A stretch of 64,000 bases of DNA from contig NZ_CP151076.1 in the NCBI RefSeq assembly GCF_038096165.1, positions 5,949,501-6,013,500 of the forward strand. The letters are read 5' to 3'. Origin of the DNA: Pseudomonas sp. G.S.17 (lineage in GTDB: Bacteria > Pseudomonadota > Gammaproteobacteria > Pseudomonadales > Pseudomonadaceae). The position numbers and the translations under genes are program-made. Shown piece after piece: positions 10,394 to 18,749 of this stretch; the stretch's first letter is position 1, and each line of letters begins with the position of its first letter. Below the pieces are notes generated by a model. The model was given only the letters and a program-made list of their open reading frames with translations. It was not told the DNA's origin and searched no databases.

Positions 10394-12322
10394 GGATTGT
10401 GATTGCGCCGTGCTCTGCAACCCCGCCAGCAACAATCGCTGATACAGCTCTTCCTTCAAACCCTGCGGCTGATCAAGCTGCATGCGCTCAAGTTGCGCCG
10501 GGAATACCGAAGGTTCCGGGGCGTCCAATGTGGCCTTGCCCAGTTCGAGGATTTCGGTGAGCTTGAATTTGCTCTCCAGCCAGTTCAACGCCCTGAGCAA
10601 ATCGCGCTCTTCAGCACTGAAGTCGCAGCCCAGCGGATATTCGGTAAACACCTGTGAATACTGCTCGGCAATCGCCTGCAAGCGCTCGGGGGAGTTCTGC
10701 GCGAAGCGCGGGTCGAGGCGGAAATCCTTGGGCAGCTTGCCGATTTTCTGCGCCTTCTCGATCAAGCCCGCCTGGAAACGTGAATCGCTGATATTGAGCA
10801 TGGCTTCGATGACCGCGGAGTCGGTTTTGCCGCGCAAATCCGCAATGCCATATTCCGTCACCACGATGTCCCGCAAATGCCGGGGGATAGTCGTGTGGCC
10901 GTAGTCCCAGACGATGTTCGAATTGACCTCGCCGCCCGCTTCGCGCCAGCTGCGCAGGATCAGAATCGAACGCGCGCCTTCCAGCGCGTGGGCTTGAGCG
11001 ACAAAGTTGTACTGGCCACCGACACCGCTCAATACCCGCCCGTCTTCCAATTGATCCGCCACCGCCGCGCCCATCAGCGTCACGGTAAACACGCTATTGA
11101 TGAAGCGCGCGTCCCGGCGCTGCAGGCGCTTGAGCTCTTCATTGCCATACAGCTCGTTGATGTAACTGATGGCCGTCATGTTGAACTGCCCGAGGCGCTC
11201 CAGGGAAAACTCGCGCAACCGGGCATAGAAACTCTGCGGCCCGAGGAAAAACCCGCCATGCACGATAACCCCGTCGGTGTGGGCGGTTTCGTCCAGCGTG
11301 CCATCGTTGGCCTCGCGCTGGCGCATCACATCGGCGTAAACCTTGCGCCGAATGATCCCGGCATCGACCAACACCAACAGGCCGTTGACGAACATTTCGC
11401 TGCAACCATATAGCCCGGAAACGAACGGCAGCACGCCACCTTCGCGGTCGATCAGGACTTGCCAGTCACTGAGATTCAACTCGGCAAGCAAGGCGCGATA
11501 GGTTTCGTTGTCGGCCTGACGGGCCAGCAACGCGGCAGTCAAGGCGTCGCCCATGGCGCCGATGCCGATCTGTAAAGTGCCACCGTCGCGTACCAGAGTG
11601 CTGGCGTGCAGGCCAATGAAATGATCCTGATAGCCCACCGGCATGTTCGGCGTCGAAAACAGCGTGCTGCGCTCTTCGTCTTCCAGCAGGAAATCGAAGT
11701 CCTCGATAGCCAGTTCCGAATCGCCTGGCATATAAGGCAAGTCAGCGTGAACCTGGCCCAACAACAGCACGGTTTCCCCGGCAGCGCGGCGTTTGGCGAT
11801 CATCGGCAGCAGGTCGAGGGTGACGTCCGGATTGCAACTCAGGCTCAGTTTGCCCGGCCGCTGCTCGTCACGGGCCACCAGTTGCGCCACCAGATTCAGG
11901 CCATTGGCATTGATGTCCCGCGCGGCATGGCTGTAATTGCTGCTGATGTAATCCTGCTGCGCCGGTGGGCTGTTGAGCAGACTGCCCGGCTGCATGAAGA
12001 ACTGCTGCACGCGAATGTTCGGCGGCAGGCTGTCACGGTGCAGATCGGCCAGATACTCGAGTTCGGGATAGTCATCGAAAACCCGCTCCAGAAAAGGCTG
12101 GAGAAACCGCTCCTTCAACCCCTCGCCCACCGCAGGTCGCCCAAGGCTGAGCGCGGTATAGATCGTCAATTGCCGGTCCGGCAGCTGCCTGATCCGCTCA
12201 TACAACGCATTGACGAACCGATTCGGCTTGCCGAGCCCCAAGGGAATGCCCATGTGGATATGAGCCGGCAACTGCGCAATCACCTGCGCGACGGCTTGGT
12301 CAATGGAACAGGACTGCGGCAT
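10388..12322 (-). CDS. acetyl-CoA hydrolase/CoA-transferase family protein
   Basis: 644-residue protein of the acetyl-CoA hydrolase/4-hydroxybutyrate CoA-transferase family (family I CoA-transferase fold). The core is recognisable by HGGFFLGPQSFYARLRE, the GVGGQYNFVAQAHALEGARS stretch and NIVWDYGHTTIPRHLRDIVVTEYGIADLRGKTD near the C-terminus. Such enzymes swap CoA between carboxylates through a glutamyl-CoA intermediate. It is longer than the roughly 500-residue acetate:succinate type, with an extra C-terminal stretch of about 100 residues. The start at 12322 (MPQSCSIDQAV) has AGGAA upstream; an in-frame 38-residue extension has no ribosome site. Substrate not predictable. Confidence 0.85.
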   Translation of the reverse strand: MPQSCSIDQAVAQVIAQLPAHIHMGIPLGLGKPNRFVNALYERIRQLPDRQLTIYTALSLGRPAVGEGLKERFLQPFLERVFDDYPELEYLADLHRDSLPPNIRVQQFFMQPGSLLNSPPAQQDYISSNYSHAARDINANGLNLVAQLVARDEQRPGKLSLSCNPDVTLDLLPMIAKRRAAGETVLLLGQVHADLPYMPGDSELAIEDFDFLLEDEERSTLFSTPNMPVGYQDHFIGLHASTLVRDGGTLQIGIGAMGDALTAALLARQADNETYRALLAELNLSDWQVLIDREGGVLPFVSGLYGCSEMFVNGLLVLVDAGIIRRKVYADVMRQREANDGTLDETAHTDGVIVHGGFFLGPQSFYARLREFSLERLGQFNMTAISYINELYGNEELKRLQRRDARFINSVFTVTLMGAAVADQLEDGRVLSGVGGQYNFVAQAHALEGARSILILRSWREAGGEVNSNIVWDYGHTTIPRHLRDIVVTEYGIADLRGKTDSAVIEAMLNISDSRFQAGLIEKAQKIGKLPKDFRLDPRFAQNSPERLQAIAEQYSQVFTEYPLGCDFSAEERDLLRALNWLESKFKLTEILELGKATLDAPEPSVFPAQLERMQLDQPQGLKEELYQRLLLAGLQSTAQSQSV

Positions 12323-12426
12323 CGGTTCCTTCCTGGTTTTGTTGTTCGATGGAGCTTGGACCGGTGTAACAGGAATATTGCTGCAACACAGCCACTGTAG
12401 GAGCCAACTTGTTGAGGGCAGCCCCC

Positions 12427-12517
12427 GTGGGAGCAAGCTTGCTTGCGAAAGGGCCGGGACATCCTGTGCATATTTCAGCGTTCAGGTAATTGTCTTCGCG
12501 AGCAAGCTCGCTCCCAC
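12427..12517. repeat. REP pair (GTGGGAGC type)
   Basis: GTGGGAGCAAGCTTGCTTGCGAA at the left and its inverse ending GCTCCCAC at 12517, with a 40-bp spacer. Located between two leftward genes. Confidence 0.9.
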
Positions 12518-12526
12518 GGAATTAAT

Positions 12527-13177
12527 TTATCGCTTCAAAAACGCCGCATGCAGCTCAGCCAGCGTCGCGAAGTGATACGTCGGCGATTCGGCCTGCAGCT
12601 CTTCGTGGCTACCAAAACCATAGCCTACCGCCGCCACATCCAGCCCGTTGCGCAGGCCGCCGATGAGGTCGTGTTTGCGGTCGCCGATCATCAGGGTTTG
12701 TCTGGGGTCGAGGTTTTCTTCGGCGAGCAGGTGCGCGATCAGTTCGACTTTGTCGGTGCGGGTGCCGTCCAGTTCGCTGCCGTAGATCACTTTGAAATGC
12801 CGTGCGAAGTCGAAATGGCGGGCGATTTCGTGGGCGAAGACCCAAGGCTTGGACGTAGCGATGAACAGGTTGCGGCCTTGGTCGGCCAGCTCGTCCAGCA
12901 GCTCGAATACACCGTCGAAGACTAGATTTTCATAAAGCCCGGTGACCTTGAAGCGCTCGCGGTAGAACCCCACGGCTTCCCAGGCTTTGGCCTCGTCGAG
13001 GTGGTAAGCGAGCATGAATTGCTGCAACAACGGTGGGCCGATGAAGTGTTCGAGGTTGGTGAGGTCAGGTTCGTCGATGCCCAGTTTGCCGAGCGCGAAC
13101 TGGATCGAACGAGTAATGCCCAAGCGCGGATCGGTCAGCGTGCCATCAAGGTCGAACAGAATATTTTGGTAATGCAT
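12527..13177 (-). CDS. HAD-superfamily phosphatase (phosphoglycolate-phosphatase-like)
   Basis: 216-residue haloacid-dehalogenase hydrolase. Motif I is FDLDGTLTD with the nucleophilic and acid aspartates (about residues 9-15), motif II is ATSKP (about 108-112), and motif IV is GDRKHDLIGG (about 165-175). An alpha-helical cap lies between motifs I and II. It resembles Gph/PGMB-type phosphatases for small phosphorylated metabolites; the substrate cannot be told from sequence. It lies next to the gamma-carbonic anhydrase and prlC, as PA0065 does in P. aeruginosa (from memory). Confidence 0.88.
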   Translation of the reverse strand: MHYQNILFDLDGTLTDPRLGITRSIQFALGKLGIDEPDLTNLEHFIGPPLLQQFMLAYHLDEAKAWEAVGFYRERFKVTGLYENLVFDGVFELLDELADQGRNLFIATSKPWVFAHEIARHFDFARHFKVIYGSELDGTRTDKVELIAHLLAEENLDPRQTLMIGDRKHDLIGGLRNGLDVAAVGYGFGSHEELQAESPTYHFATLAELHAAFLKR

Positions 13178-13233
13178 AGGACTCTCGATCGGTGTTCGGG
13201 ATCTGGTTGCAGGCGGGCTACCCGTGTGTCCTC

Positions 13234-13283
13234 GTAGGAGCGGCTTTAGCCGCGAGGCTGCTCCCGGCTGAAGCCGGCCCTAC
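13234..13283. repeat. compact REP pair (GTAGGAGCGGCTTTAGCCG type)
   Basis: GTAGGAGCGGCTTTAGCCG followed closely by CCGGCTGAAGCCGGCCCTAC, forming one long hairpin. It lies between the HAD gene and the upstream gamma-carbonic anhydrase gene, just beyond the latter's stop, where it could act as a transcription end. Confidence 0.9.
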
Positions 13284-13304
13284 GATATGTCGATATATCG
13301 CGGG

Positions 13305-13853
13305 CTAGCAGGGCTGATCAAAGCCTTCGGCAAGGTGCAGATCCTTGAGCTTTACGTAGTTGGCGGCGCTGTAAGGGAAGAAGGCGATCTCTTTTTCGGT
13401 CAATGCCCGCATCTGTTTGACCGGACGTCCTACATAAAGAAAGCCGCTTTCCAGGGTTTTACCCGGCGGCACCAGGCTGCCCGCGCCAATGATCACTTCG
13501 TCTTCGACCACTGCGCCGTCCATGATCGTGCTGCCCATGCCGATCAGGATGCGATTACCGACGGTGCAGCCATGCAGCATGACTTTGTGGCCGATGGTCA
13601 CTTCGTCGCCGATCAGCAACGGAAATCCATCCGGGTTGAACGGCCCGGCGTGGGTGATGTGCAGCACGCTGCCGTCCTGGACGCTGGTCCGCACGCCGAT
13701 GCGGATGCGGTTCATGTCGCCGCGAATGACGGTCAACGGCCAGACAGAGCTGTCGGCGCCAATCTCGACATCGCCGAGTACCACGGCTGAATGGTCGACA
13801 AACGCCCGTTCGCCAAGGGCTGGCGTGTGATTCTGAAAGCTGCGGATGGCCAC
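13305..13853 (-). CDS. gamma-class carbonic anhydrase-like hexapeptide protein
   Basis: 182-residue left-handed beta-helix protein with repeated hexapeptides (VVLGDVEIGADSSVWPLTVI, IGNRILIGMGSTIMDGAVV). The conserved metal ligands of the gamma-carbonic anhydrase family are present: HITH (about residue 70) and IGHKVMLHG with two histidines. Many family members are active carbonic anhydrases; others are stabilised relatives, so catalysis is inferred. The start is GTG at 13853 because AAGGAG lies 7 bp upstream; an open frame continues far upstream opposite prlC but is a shadow. It is divergent from prlC with 90 bp between. Confidence 0.9.
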   Translation of the reverse strand: MAIRSFQNHTPALGERAFVDHSAVVLGDVEIGADSSVWPLTVIRGDMNRIRIGVRTSVQDGSVLHITHAGPFNPDGFPLLIGDEVTIGHKVMLHGCTVGNRILIGMGSTIMDGAVVEDEVIIGAGSLVPPGKTLESGFLYVGRPVKQMRALTEKEIAFFPYSAANYVKLKDLHLAEGFDQPC

Positions 13854-13943
13854 GATAGGCTCCTTCTTTGGCGCTGATAGCTGCGGACCGCGCCGATTGT
13901 AATTAAGATGCGTGGGTGTTTCTTCCAGCCAAGGTGCAAAACC

Positions 13944-15995
13944 GTGAGCGCGAACAACCCTCTTCTGCAATCCTACGACCTGCCACCTTTCTCGGCGATT
14001 CGTGCCGAGCATGTAAAACCTGCCATTGAACAGATCATTGCCGACAACCGCGCCGCGATTGCCGACATTCTCGTCAAGCAAGGCTCGCAGCCTACATGGG
14101 CCGGGCTGGTGTTGGCGATGGACGAACTCAACGACCGCCTCGGCGCCGCCTGGAGTCCGGTCAGCCATTTGAACGCCGTGTGCAACAGCGCCCAATTGCG
14201 CGAAGCCTACGAATCGTGCCTGCCAGCCTTGAGCGCCTATTCCACTGAAATGGGCCAGAACCGCGCGCTGTTCCAGGCCTTCGAAGCCCTGACCAACAGC
14301 CCGGAAGCCGCCGGTTTTGACGTGGCGCAGAAAACCATTCTGGAACATTCGCTGCGTGATTTCCGCCTGTCCGGCATCGATCTGCCGCCAGCACAGCAAA
14401 AACGCTATGCCGAAGTGCAGAGCAAGTTGTCCGAGCTGGGCAGCCAGTTCTCCAATCAGCTGCTGGATGCAACGCAGGCCTGGACCAAACTGGTCAGCGA
14501 TGAATCCGCGCTGGCGGGCCTGACCGATTCGGCCAAACAGCAGATGGCTGCCGCCGCCAAGGCCAAGGATCTGGAAGGTTTCCTGATCACGCTGGAATTC
14601 CCGAGCTACTACGCGGTGATGACCTACGCCGAAGACCGCGCCCTGCGCGAAGAAATCTACGCCGCGTATTGCACGCGAGCGTCGGACCAAGGGCCGAACG
14701 CTGGCCAGAACGACAACGGCCCAGTGATGGAGCAGATCCTCGATTTGCGGCAGGAATTGGCCAAACTGTTGGGTTTCGCCAGCTTCTCCGAGCTGAGTCT
14801 GGCGACCAAGATGGCTGAATCCAGCGATCAGGTGCTGAGTTTCCTGCGGGATCTGGCCAAGCGCAGCAAGCCATTTGCCGCGCAGGATCTGCAACAGCTC
14901 AAGGCGTATGCCGCCGAACAAGGCTGCCCGGATCTGCAAAGCTGGGACAGCGGTTTTTATGGCGAGAAGCTGCGTGAGCAACGTTACAGCGTTTCCCAGG
15001 AAGCCCTGCGCGCCTACTTCCCCATCGACAAAGTACTCGGAGGGCTGTTTGCTATCGTGCAGCGTCTGTACGGCATCGAGATCGCCGAGCAAAAGGGTTT
15101 TGATACCTGGCATCCGGACGTTCGTCTGTTCGAAATCAAGGAAAACGGCCAGCACGTCGGGCGTTTCTTCTTTGATCTGTACGCTCGCGCCAACAAGCGC
15201 GGCGGTGCCTGGATGGACGGCGCTCGCGACCGTCGCCGCACCGCCGAAGGCCAGCTGCAAAGCCCGGTGGCCAATCTGGTGTGCAACTTCACGCCCGCCT
15301 CGCCTGGCAAACCCGCGCTGCTGACTCACGATGAAGTCACCACGCTGTTCCACGAATTCGGCCACGGCCTGCATCACTTGCTGACTCGCGTTGAACATGC
15401 CGGCGTATCGGGCATCAATGGCGTGGCGTGGGATGCGGTCGAGTTGCCGAGCCAGTTCATGGAAAACTGGTGCTGGGAGCCTGAAGGCCTCGCGCTGATT
15501 TCCGGTCATTACGAGAGCGGCGAACCGCTGCCTCAAGACCTGCTGCAAAAGATGCTGGCGGCGAAGAATTTCCAGTCTGGCCTGATGATGGTTCGCCAGC
15601 TGGAATTCTCGTTGTTCGACTTCGAATTGCACGCCACTCATGGCGATGGCCGCAGCGTGGCCCAGGTACTCGAAGGCATTCGCGACGAAGTCTCGGTGAT
15701 GCGTCCGCCTGCCTACAATCGCTTCCCGAACAGCTTCGCGCACATCTTCGCTGGCGGTTACGCAGCGGGTTACTACAGCTATAAATGGGCTGAAGTGCTG
15801 TCCGCCGATGCGTTCTCGAAGTTTGAGGAGGATGGCGTACTCAATGCCGAAACCGGTCGCGCCTTCCGCGAAGCGATTCTGGCCCGTGGTGGTTCGCTGG
15901 CGCCGATGGTGCTGTTCGTCGACTTCCGCGGACGCGAGCCGTCGATTGACGCACTCTTGCGTCACAGTGGCCTGAGTGAGGAAGTGGCAGCATGA
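13944..15995 (+). CDS. prlC: oligopeptidase A
   Basis: 683-residue M3-family zinc metallopeptidase degrading small peptides, including cleaved signal peptides, in the cytoplasm. The HEFGH zinc motif (about residue 469, within TLFHEFGHGLHHLL) and the downstream ELPSQFMENW segment with the third ligand are intact. Length matches E. coli PrlC (680). The start is GTG at 13944 (VSANNPLLQSYD). The stop overlaps the following zinc-ribbon gene (ATGA), so the two are translated together. Confidence 0.96.
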   Translation: MSANNPLLQSYDLPPFSAIRAEHVKPAIEQIIADNRAAIADILVKQGSQPTWAGLVLAMDELNDRLGAAWSPVSHLNAVCNSAQLREAYESCLPALSAYSTEMGQNRALFQAFEALTNSPEAAGFDVAQKTILEHSLRDFRLSGIDLPPAQQKRYAEVQSKLSELGSQFSNQLLDATQAWTKLVSDESALAGLTDSAKQQMAAAAKAKDLEGFLITLEFPSYYAVMTYAEDRALREEIYAAYCTRASDQGPNAGQNDNGPVMEQILDLRQELAKLLGFASFSELSLATKMAESSDQVLSFLRDLAKRSKPFAAQDLQQLKAYAAEQGCPDLQSWDSGFYGEKLREQRYSVSQEALRAYFPIDKVLGGLFAIVQRLYGIEIAEQKGFDTWHPDVRLFEIKENGQHVGRFFFDLYARANKRGGAWMDGARDRRRTAEGQLQSPVANLVCNFTPASPGKPALLTHDEVTTLFHEFGHGLHHLLTRVEHAGVSGINGVAWDAVELPSQFMENWCWEPEGLALISGHYESGEPLPQDLLQKMLAAKNFQSGLMMVRQLEFSLFDFELHATHGDGRSVAQVLEGIRDEVSVMRPPAYNRFPNSFAHIFAGGYAAGYYSYKWAEVLSADAFSKFEEDGVLNAETGRAFREAILARGGSLAPMVLFVDFRGREPSIDALLRHSGLSEEVAA

Positions 15996-16279
15996 CCGAT
16001 ACACCGGTAGTCATTACCAAGAAGCGCTTCATCGCCGGGGCTGTCTGCCCGGCGTGCAGCGAACCCGACAAACTCATGATGTGGAACGAGGACGACGTTC
16101 CCCATCGTGAATGCGTGGGCTGCGGCTACAGCGATACGCTGAACGCCCAAGGTCAGTCGATTCCCAAGGAATTGGGCACGCGGGTCAATAAACCTGCGGC
16201 CAAGCCTGCTGATCCCAAGGTGCAGGGTGTGCAGTTCTTCCCGAATCCGAAGCTGAAAAAGCCGGTTGATCTGGGGTGA
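15992..16279 (+). CDS. YheV-like zinc-ribbon protein
   Basis: 95-residue protein with two CxxC knuckles, VCPAC (about residues 18-22) and CVGCGY (about 42-47), typical of the DUF2387/YheV family, followed by a lysine- and proline-rich tail. Its function is not established. It starts inside the prlC stop codon (ATGA), and the prlC-YheV-type pairing is common in Pseudomonas. Confidence 0.85.
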   Translation: MTDTPVVITKKRFIAGAVCPACSEPDKLMMWNEDDVPHRECVGCGYSDTLNAQGQSIPKELGTRVNKPAAKPADPKVQGVQFFPNPKLKKPVDLG

Positions 16280-16293
16280 TTCAAGGCAACTCC

Positions 16294-16401
16294 CTGTAGG
16301 AGCGGACTTGTGTGGGAGCGAGCTTGCTCGCGAAGGCGATGTTTCAGGCCAGGAAGATGCATTGGATGTACTGGCATTTTCGCGAGCAAGCTCGCTCCCA
16401 C
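16294..16401. repeat. REP pair plus a partial REP
   Basis: A truncated CTGTAGGAGCGGACTTG arm (16294-16310), then a full GTGGGAGCGAGCTTGCTCGCG unit at 16312 and its inverse ending GCTCCCAC at 16401. A separate palindromic element abuts its right end. Confidence 0.88.
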
Positions 16402-16543
16402 GCAGACTGTGTGAAAACTACTGCGCTCGGCAATACTGCGTTAAAAACAGGCGGAAAATGCTCATTTAGAACACCTAGACTCCGCTTTTCCGCCTGTTTT
16501 TGCCTTGTCTTGCCTTCGCTCGTGACGTTTTCACACAGTCTGC
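16402..16543. repeat. nested palindromic element (candidate MITE)
   Basis: A 142-bp segment bounded by a perfect 17-bp inverted repeat, GCAGACTGTGTGAAAAC (16402-16418) and GTTTTCACACAGTCTGC (16527-16543). Inside it is a second perfect 16-bp inverted repeat, AAAAACAGGCGGAAAA (16443-16458) and TTTTCCGCCTGTTTTT (16486-16501), which ends in a T run like a rho-independent terminator. It contains no gene. Terminal repeats, small size and position at the edge of a REP suggest a non-autonomous transposable element; no clear target duplication is visible. Confidence 0.55.
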
Positions 16544-16606
16544 ACGGGTTCTCCACCTGCTGTGCCTTTTATCGGCCGGGTAGAGAAATAATCGGTTTCT
16601 CCTGTA

Positions 16607-16622
16607 CTGTCTGTATATACAG
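16607..16622. promoter_or_regulatory. LexA (SOS) box
   Basis: CTGTCTGTATATACAG fits the gamma-proteobacterial LexA consensus CTGT-N8-ACAG exactly, with an alternating AT core. It sits 18 bp before the ATG of the radical SAM gene, where bound LexA would block transcription. The PAO1 counterpart (PA0069) is, from memory, a reported LexA target. Confidence 0.85.
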
Positions 16623-16639
16623 CAAAGGAGAAAATCCCC

Positions 16640-17698
16640 ATGTCGCTGATTTTCCCGCCTCGCGGTCGCGGTACCGCCAGTAATCCGCACAACCGTTTCG
16701 CGCCGAATCGCTCGGTCGCCGAAGATGACGGCTGGTATCAGGAAGTGCCCATGACCCAGGGCACGCAGGTCACCAGCGAAACCGCCAAGAGCATCATCAC
16801 GCGCAACAGCTCGCCGGATATTCCCTTCGATCGCTCGATCAATCCTTATCGCGGCTGCGAGCATGGCTGCATTTATTGCTATGCGCGCCCCAGCCATGCG
16901 TATTGGGACATGTCGCCGGGCCTGGATTTCGAGACCAAACTGATCGCCAAGACCAACGCCGCTGCGGTGCTGGAACAACAGCTTTCCAAGCCGGGTTACA
17001 AATGCGCGCCGATTACTCTGGGCGCGAATACCGATCCGTATCAGCCCATCGAACGCGAATACAAGATCACCCGTGCTGTGCTGCAGGTGCTGCTGCGCTA
17101 TCGGCATCCGGTGACGATCATCACCAAAGGCTCGCTGATTCTGCGTGACCTGGATTTGCTGGCCGAACTGGCGAAACAGCGGCTGCTCTCGGTCTTCATC
17201 AGCCTGACCACGCTGGACGATGAGCTCAAACGCATCCTCGAACCCCGCGCCGCAGCGCCAAAGGCCCGCTTGCGGGCGATTCGGGTGATGCGCGAGGCAG
17301 GCATTCCGGTGGGCGTGCTGTGCGCGCCGATGATTCCGATGATCAACGACATGGAGCTCGAAAGCCTGCTCAGCGAAGCCAAGGCCGCCGGGGCGTTGAG
17401 CGCCAGCTATGTGATGCTGCGTTTGCCACTGGAAGTTGCGCCACTGTTCGACGAATGGCTCAAGGCACATTATCCACAGCGCGCCGAGCACGTGATGAGT
17501 CTGGTCCGGCAGGTTCGCGGCGGTGAGGTCTACGACAGCCGCTTCGGCGTACGCATGCGCGGTGAAGGTCCTTTTGCCGATCTTCTGGCGCAGCGCTACA
17601 GTATTGCCATCAAGCGTCTTGGGCTGAACAAACGCGAGAGTTTCAACCTGGACAGCGAGGCGTTCTGCCCGCCGGGCGGGCAGATGTCGTTGTTGTAA
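16640..17698 (+). CDS. PA0069-family radical SAM protein (SplB-like), SOS-regulated
   Basis: 352-residue radical S-adenosylmethionine protein. The cluster motif is CEHGCIYCYAR (CxxxCxxC, about residues 74-82) preceded by INPYRG, the signature of the PA0069/SplB-related group. The fold continues with ITLGANTDPYQPIE and TIITKGSLILRD. AAAGGAG lies before the ATG at 16640, and a LexA box lies just upstream, so expression should rise on DNA damage. Relation to spore photoproduct lyase hints at nucleic-acid repair, but the reaction is unknown. Confidence 0.9.
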   Translation: MSLIFPPRGRGTASNPHNRFAPNRSVAEDDGWYQEVPMTQGTQVTSETAKSIITRNSSPDIPFDRSINPYRGCEHGCIYCYARPSHAYWDMSPGLDFETKLIAKTNAAAVLEQQLSKPGYKCAPITLGANTDPYQPIEREYKITRAVLQVLLRYRHPVTIITKGSLILRDLDLLAELAKQRLLSVFISLTTLDDELKRILEPRAAAPKARLRAIRVMREAGIPVGVLCAPMIPMINDMELESLLSEAKAAGALSASYVMLRLPLEVAPLFDEWLKAHYPQRAEHVMSLVRQVRGGEVYDSRFGVRMRGEGPFADLLAQRYSIAIKRLGLNKRESFNLDSEAFCPPGGQMSLL

Positions 17699-17922
17699 TG
17701 GGTTGGCGGTAGAGTCATTAACTCGACTGAACCACGGCAGCGAAAATAATGTCGTATCGCCATGAGTGCCGAGCTAGAGCGTTGCATTAAGTTTCAATTA
17801 AGTTTTGGCGGTTAGTGTGTAACACGCAATGAGTCAGCGGCCTCGTACAATGGAATGTGCACCGCGCCGCTTTGACAGCCTCAAAGCTACCATCCACATC
17901 AATCCGTCAAAGAGGATGAGAC

Positions 17923-18654
17923 ATGAACGACATGGATAAACAGGCTTCGGCTGCATTGGCGGACGAACGACCGCAAGCCGAATCCGCCGACGTTGCGCTC
18001 AAGCACATTGTTGATGGCTTCAAGCATTTCCGGCACGAAGTCTTCCCGCAGCAGGAAGAACTGTTCAAGAAACTCGCAAACGCCCAGCAACCCAGGGCGA
18101 TGTTCATTACCTGCGCCGACTCACGCATCGTCCCGGAGCTGATTACCCAAAGCTCGCCGGGCGATCTGTTCGTTACACGTAACGTCGGTAACGTGGTTCC
18201 GCCCTATGGCCCCATGAATGGCGGCGTTTCCACGGCCATCGAATATGCGGTACTGGCTTTGGGCGTGCACCACATCATCGTTTGCGGCCACTCCGATTGC
18301 GGTGCCATGCGCGCGGTGCTCAACCCACAAACCCTCGAAAAAATGCCGACGGTCAAAGCCTGGTTACGCCACGCCGAAGTCGCGCGCATCGTGGTCGAAG
18401 ACAACTGCCACTGCGCTGGCGAGACCGAAACCATGCATGTTCTCACCGAAGAGAACGTCATCGCCCAATTGCAGCACTTGCGTACTCACCCTTCTGTAGC
18501 GTCAAAAATGGCCAGTGGACAGCTGTTCATCCACGGCTGGGTCTACGATATCGAGACCTGTGCAATCCGAGCCTACGACGCCGAACAAGATTGTTTCCTG
18601 CCTCTGGACGGCGACCATCCAACACCGATGGCCACGCCGAAACCGCGTTTCTAA
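17923..18654 (+). CDS. beta-class carbonic anhydrase
   Basis: 243-residue beta-carbonic anhydrase interconverting CO2 and bicarbonate. Zinc and catalytic residues are in CADSRIVPE (Cys, Asp, Arg at about 65-69) and CGHSDCGAMR (His and second Cys at about 124-127). GAGGATG precedes the ATG. A SulP transporter gene follows after 95 bp, as with psCA1 (PA0102) and PA0103 in P. aeruginosa, suggesting coupled bicarbonate uptake and conversion. The 224 bp upstream holds no gene. Confidence 0.93.
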   Translation: MNDMDKQASAALADERPQAESADVALKHIVDGFKHFRHEVFPQQEELFKKLANAQQPRAMFITCADSRIVPELITQSSPGDLFVTRNVGNVVPPYGPMNGGVSTAIEYAVLALGVHHIIVCGHSDCGAMRAVLNPQTLEKMPTVKAWLRHAEVARIVVEDNCHCAGETETMHVLTEENVIAQLQHLRTHPSVASKMASGQLFIHGWVYDIETCAIRAYDAEQDCFLPLDGDHPTPMATPKPRF

Positions 18655-18749
18655 CGACGCGCTTTTAAAACTCGTACACGTTCGTGGCGGCCCGCGTGCA
18701 TCGCGCGCCGCACGGCATTGTCACGTCTGAAGAATCCCGGAGACTTGTC

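Noticed and set aside
13305..16004. 899-codon leftward open frame opposite prlC
   Set aside because: Only the last 182 codons match a protein (gamma-carbonic anhydrase). The rest is an antisense shadow of prlC caused by GC-rich codon usage.
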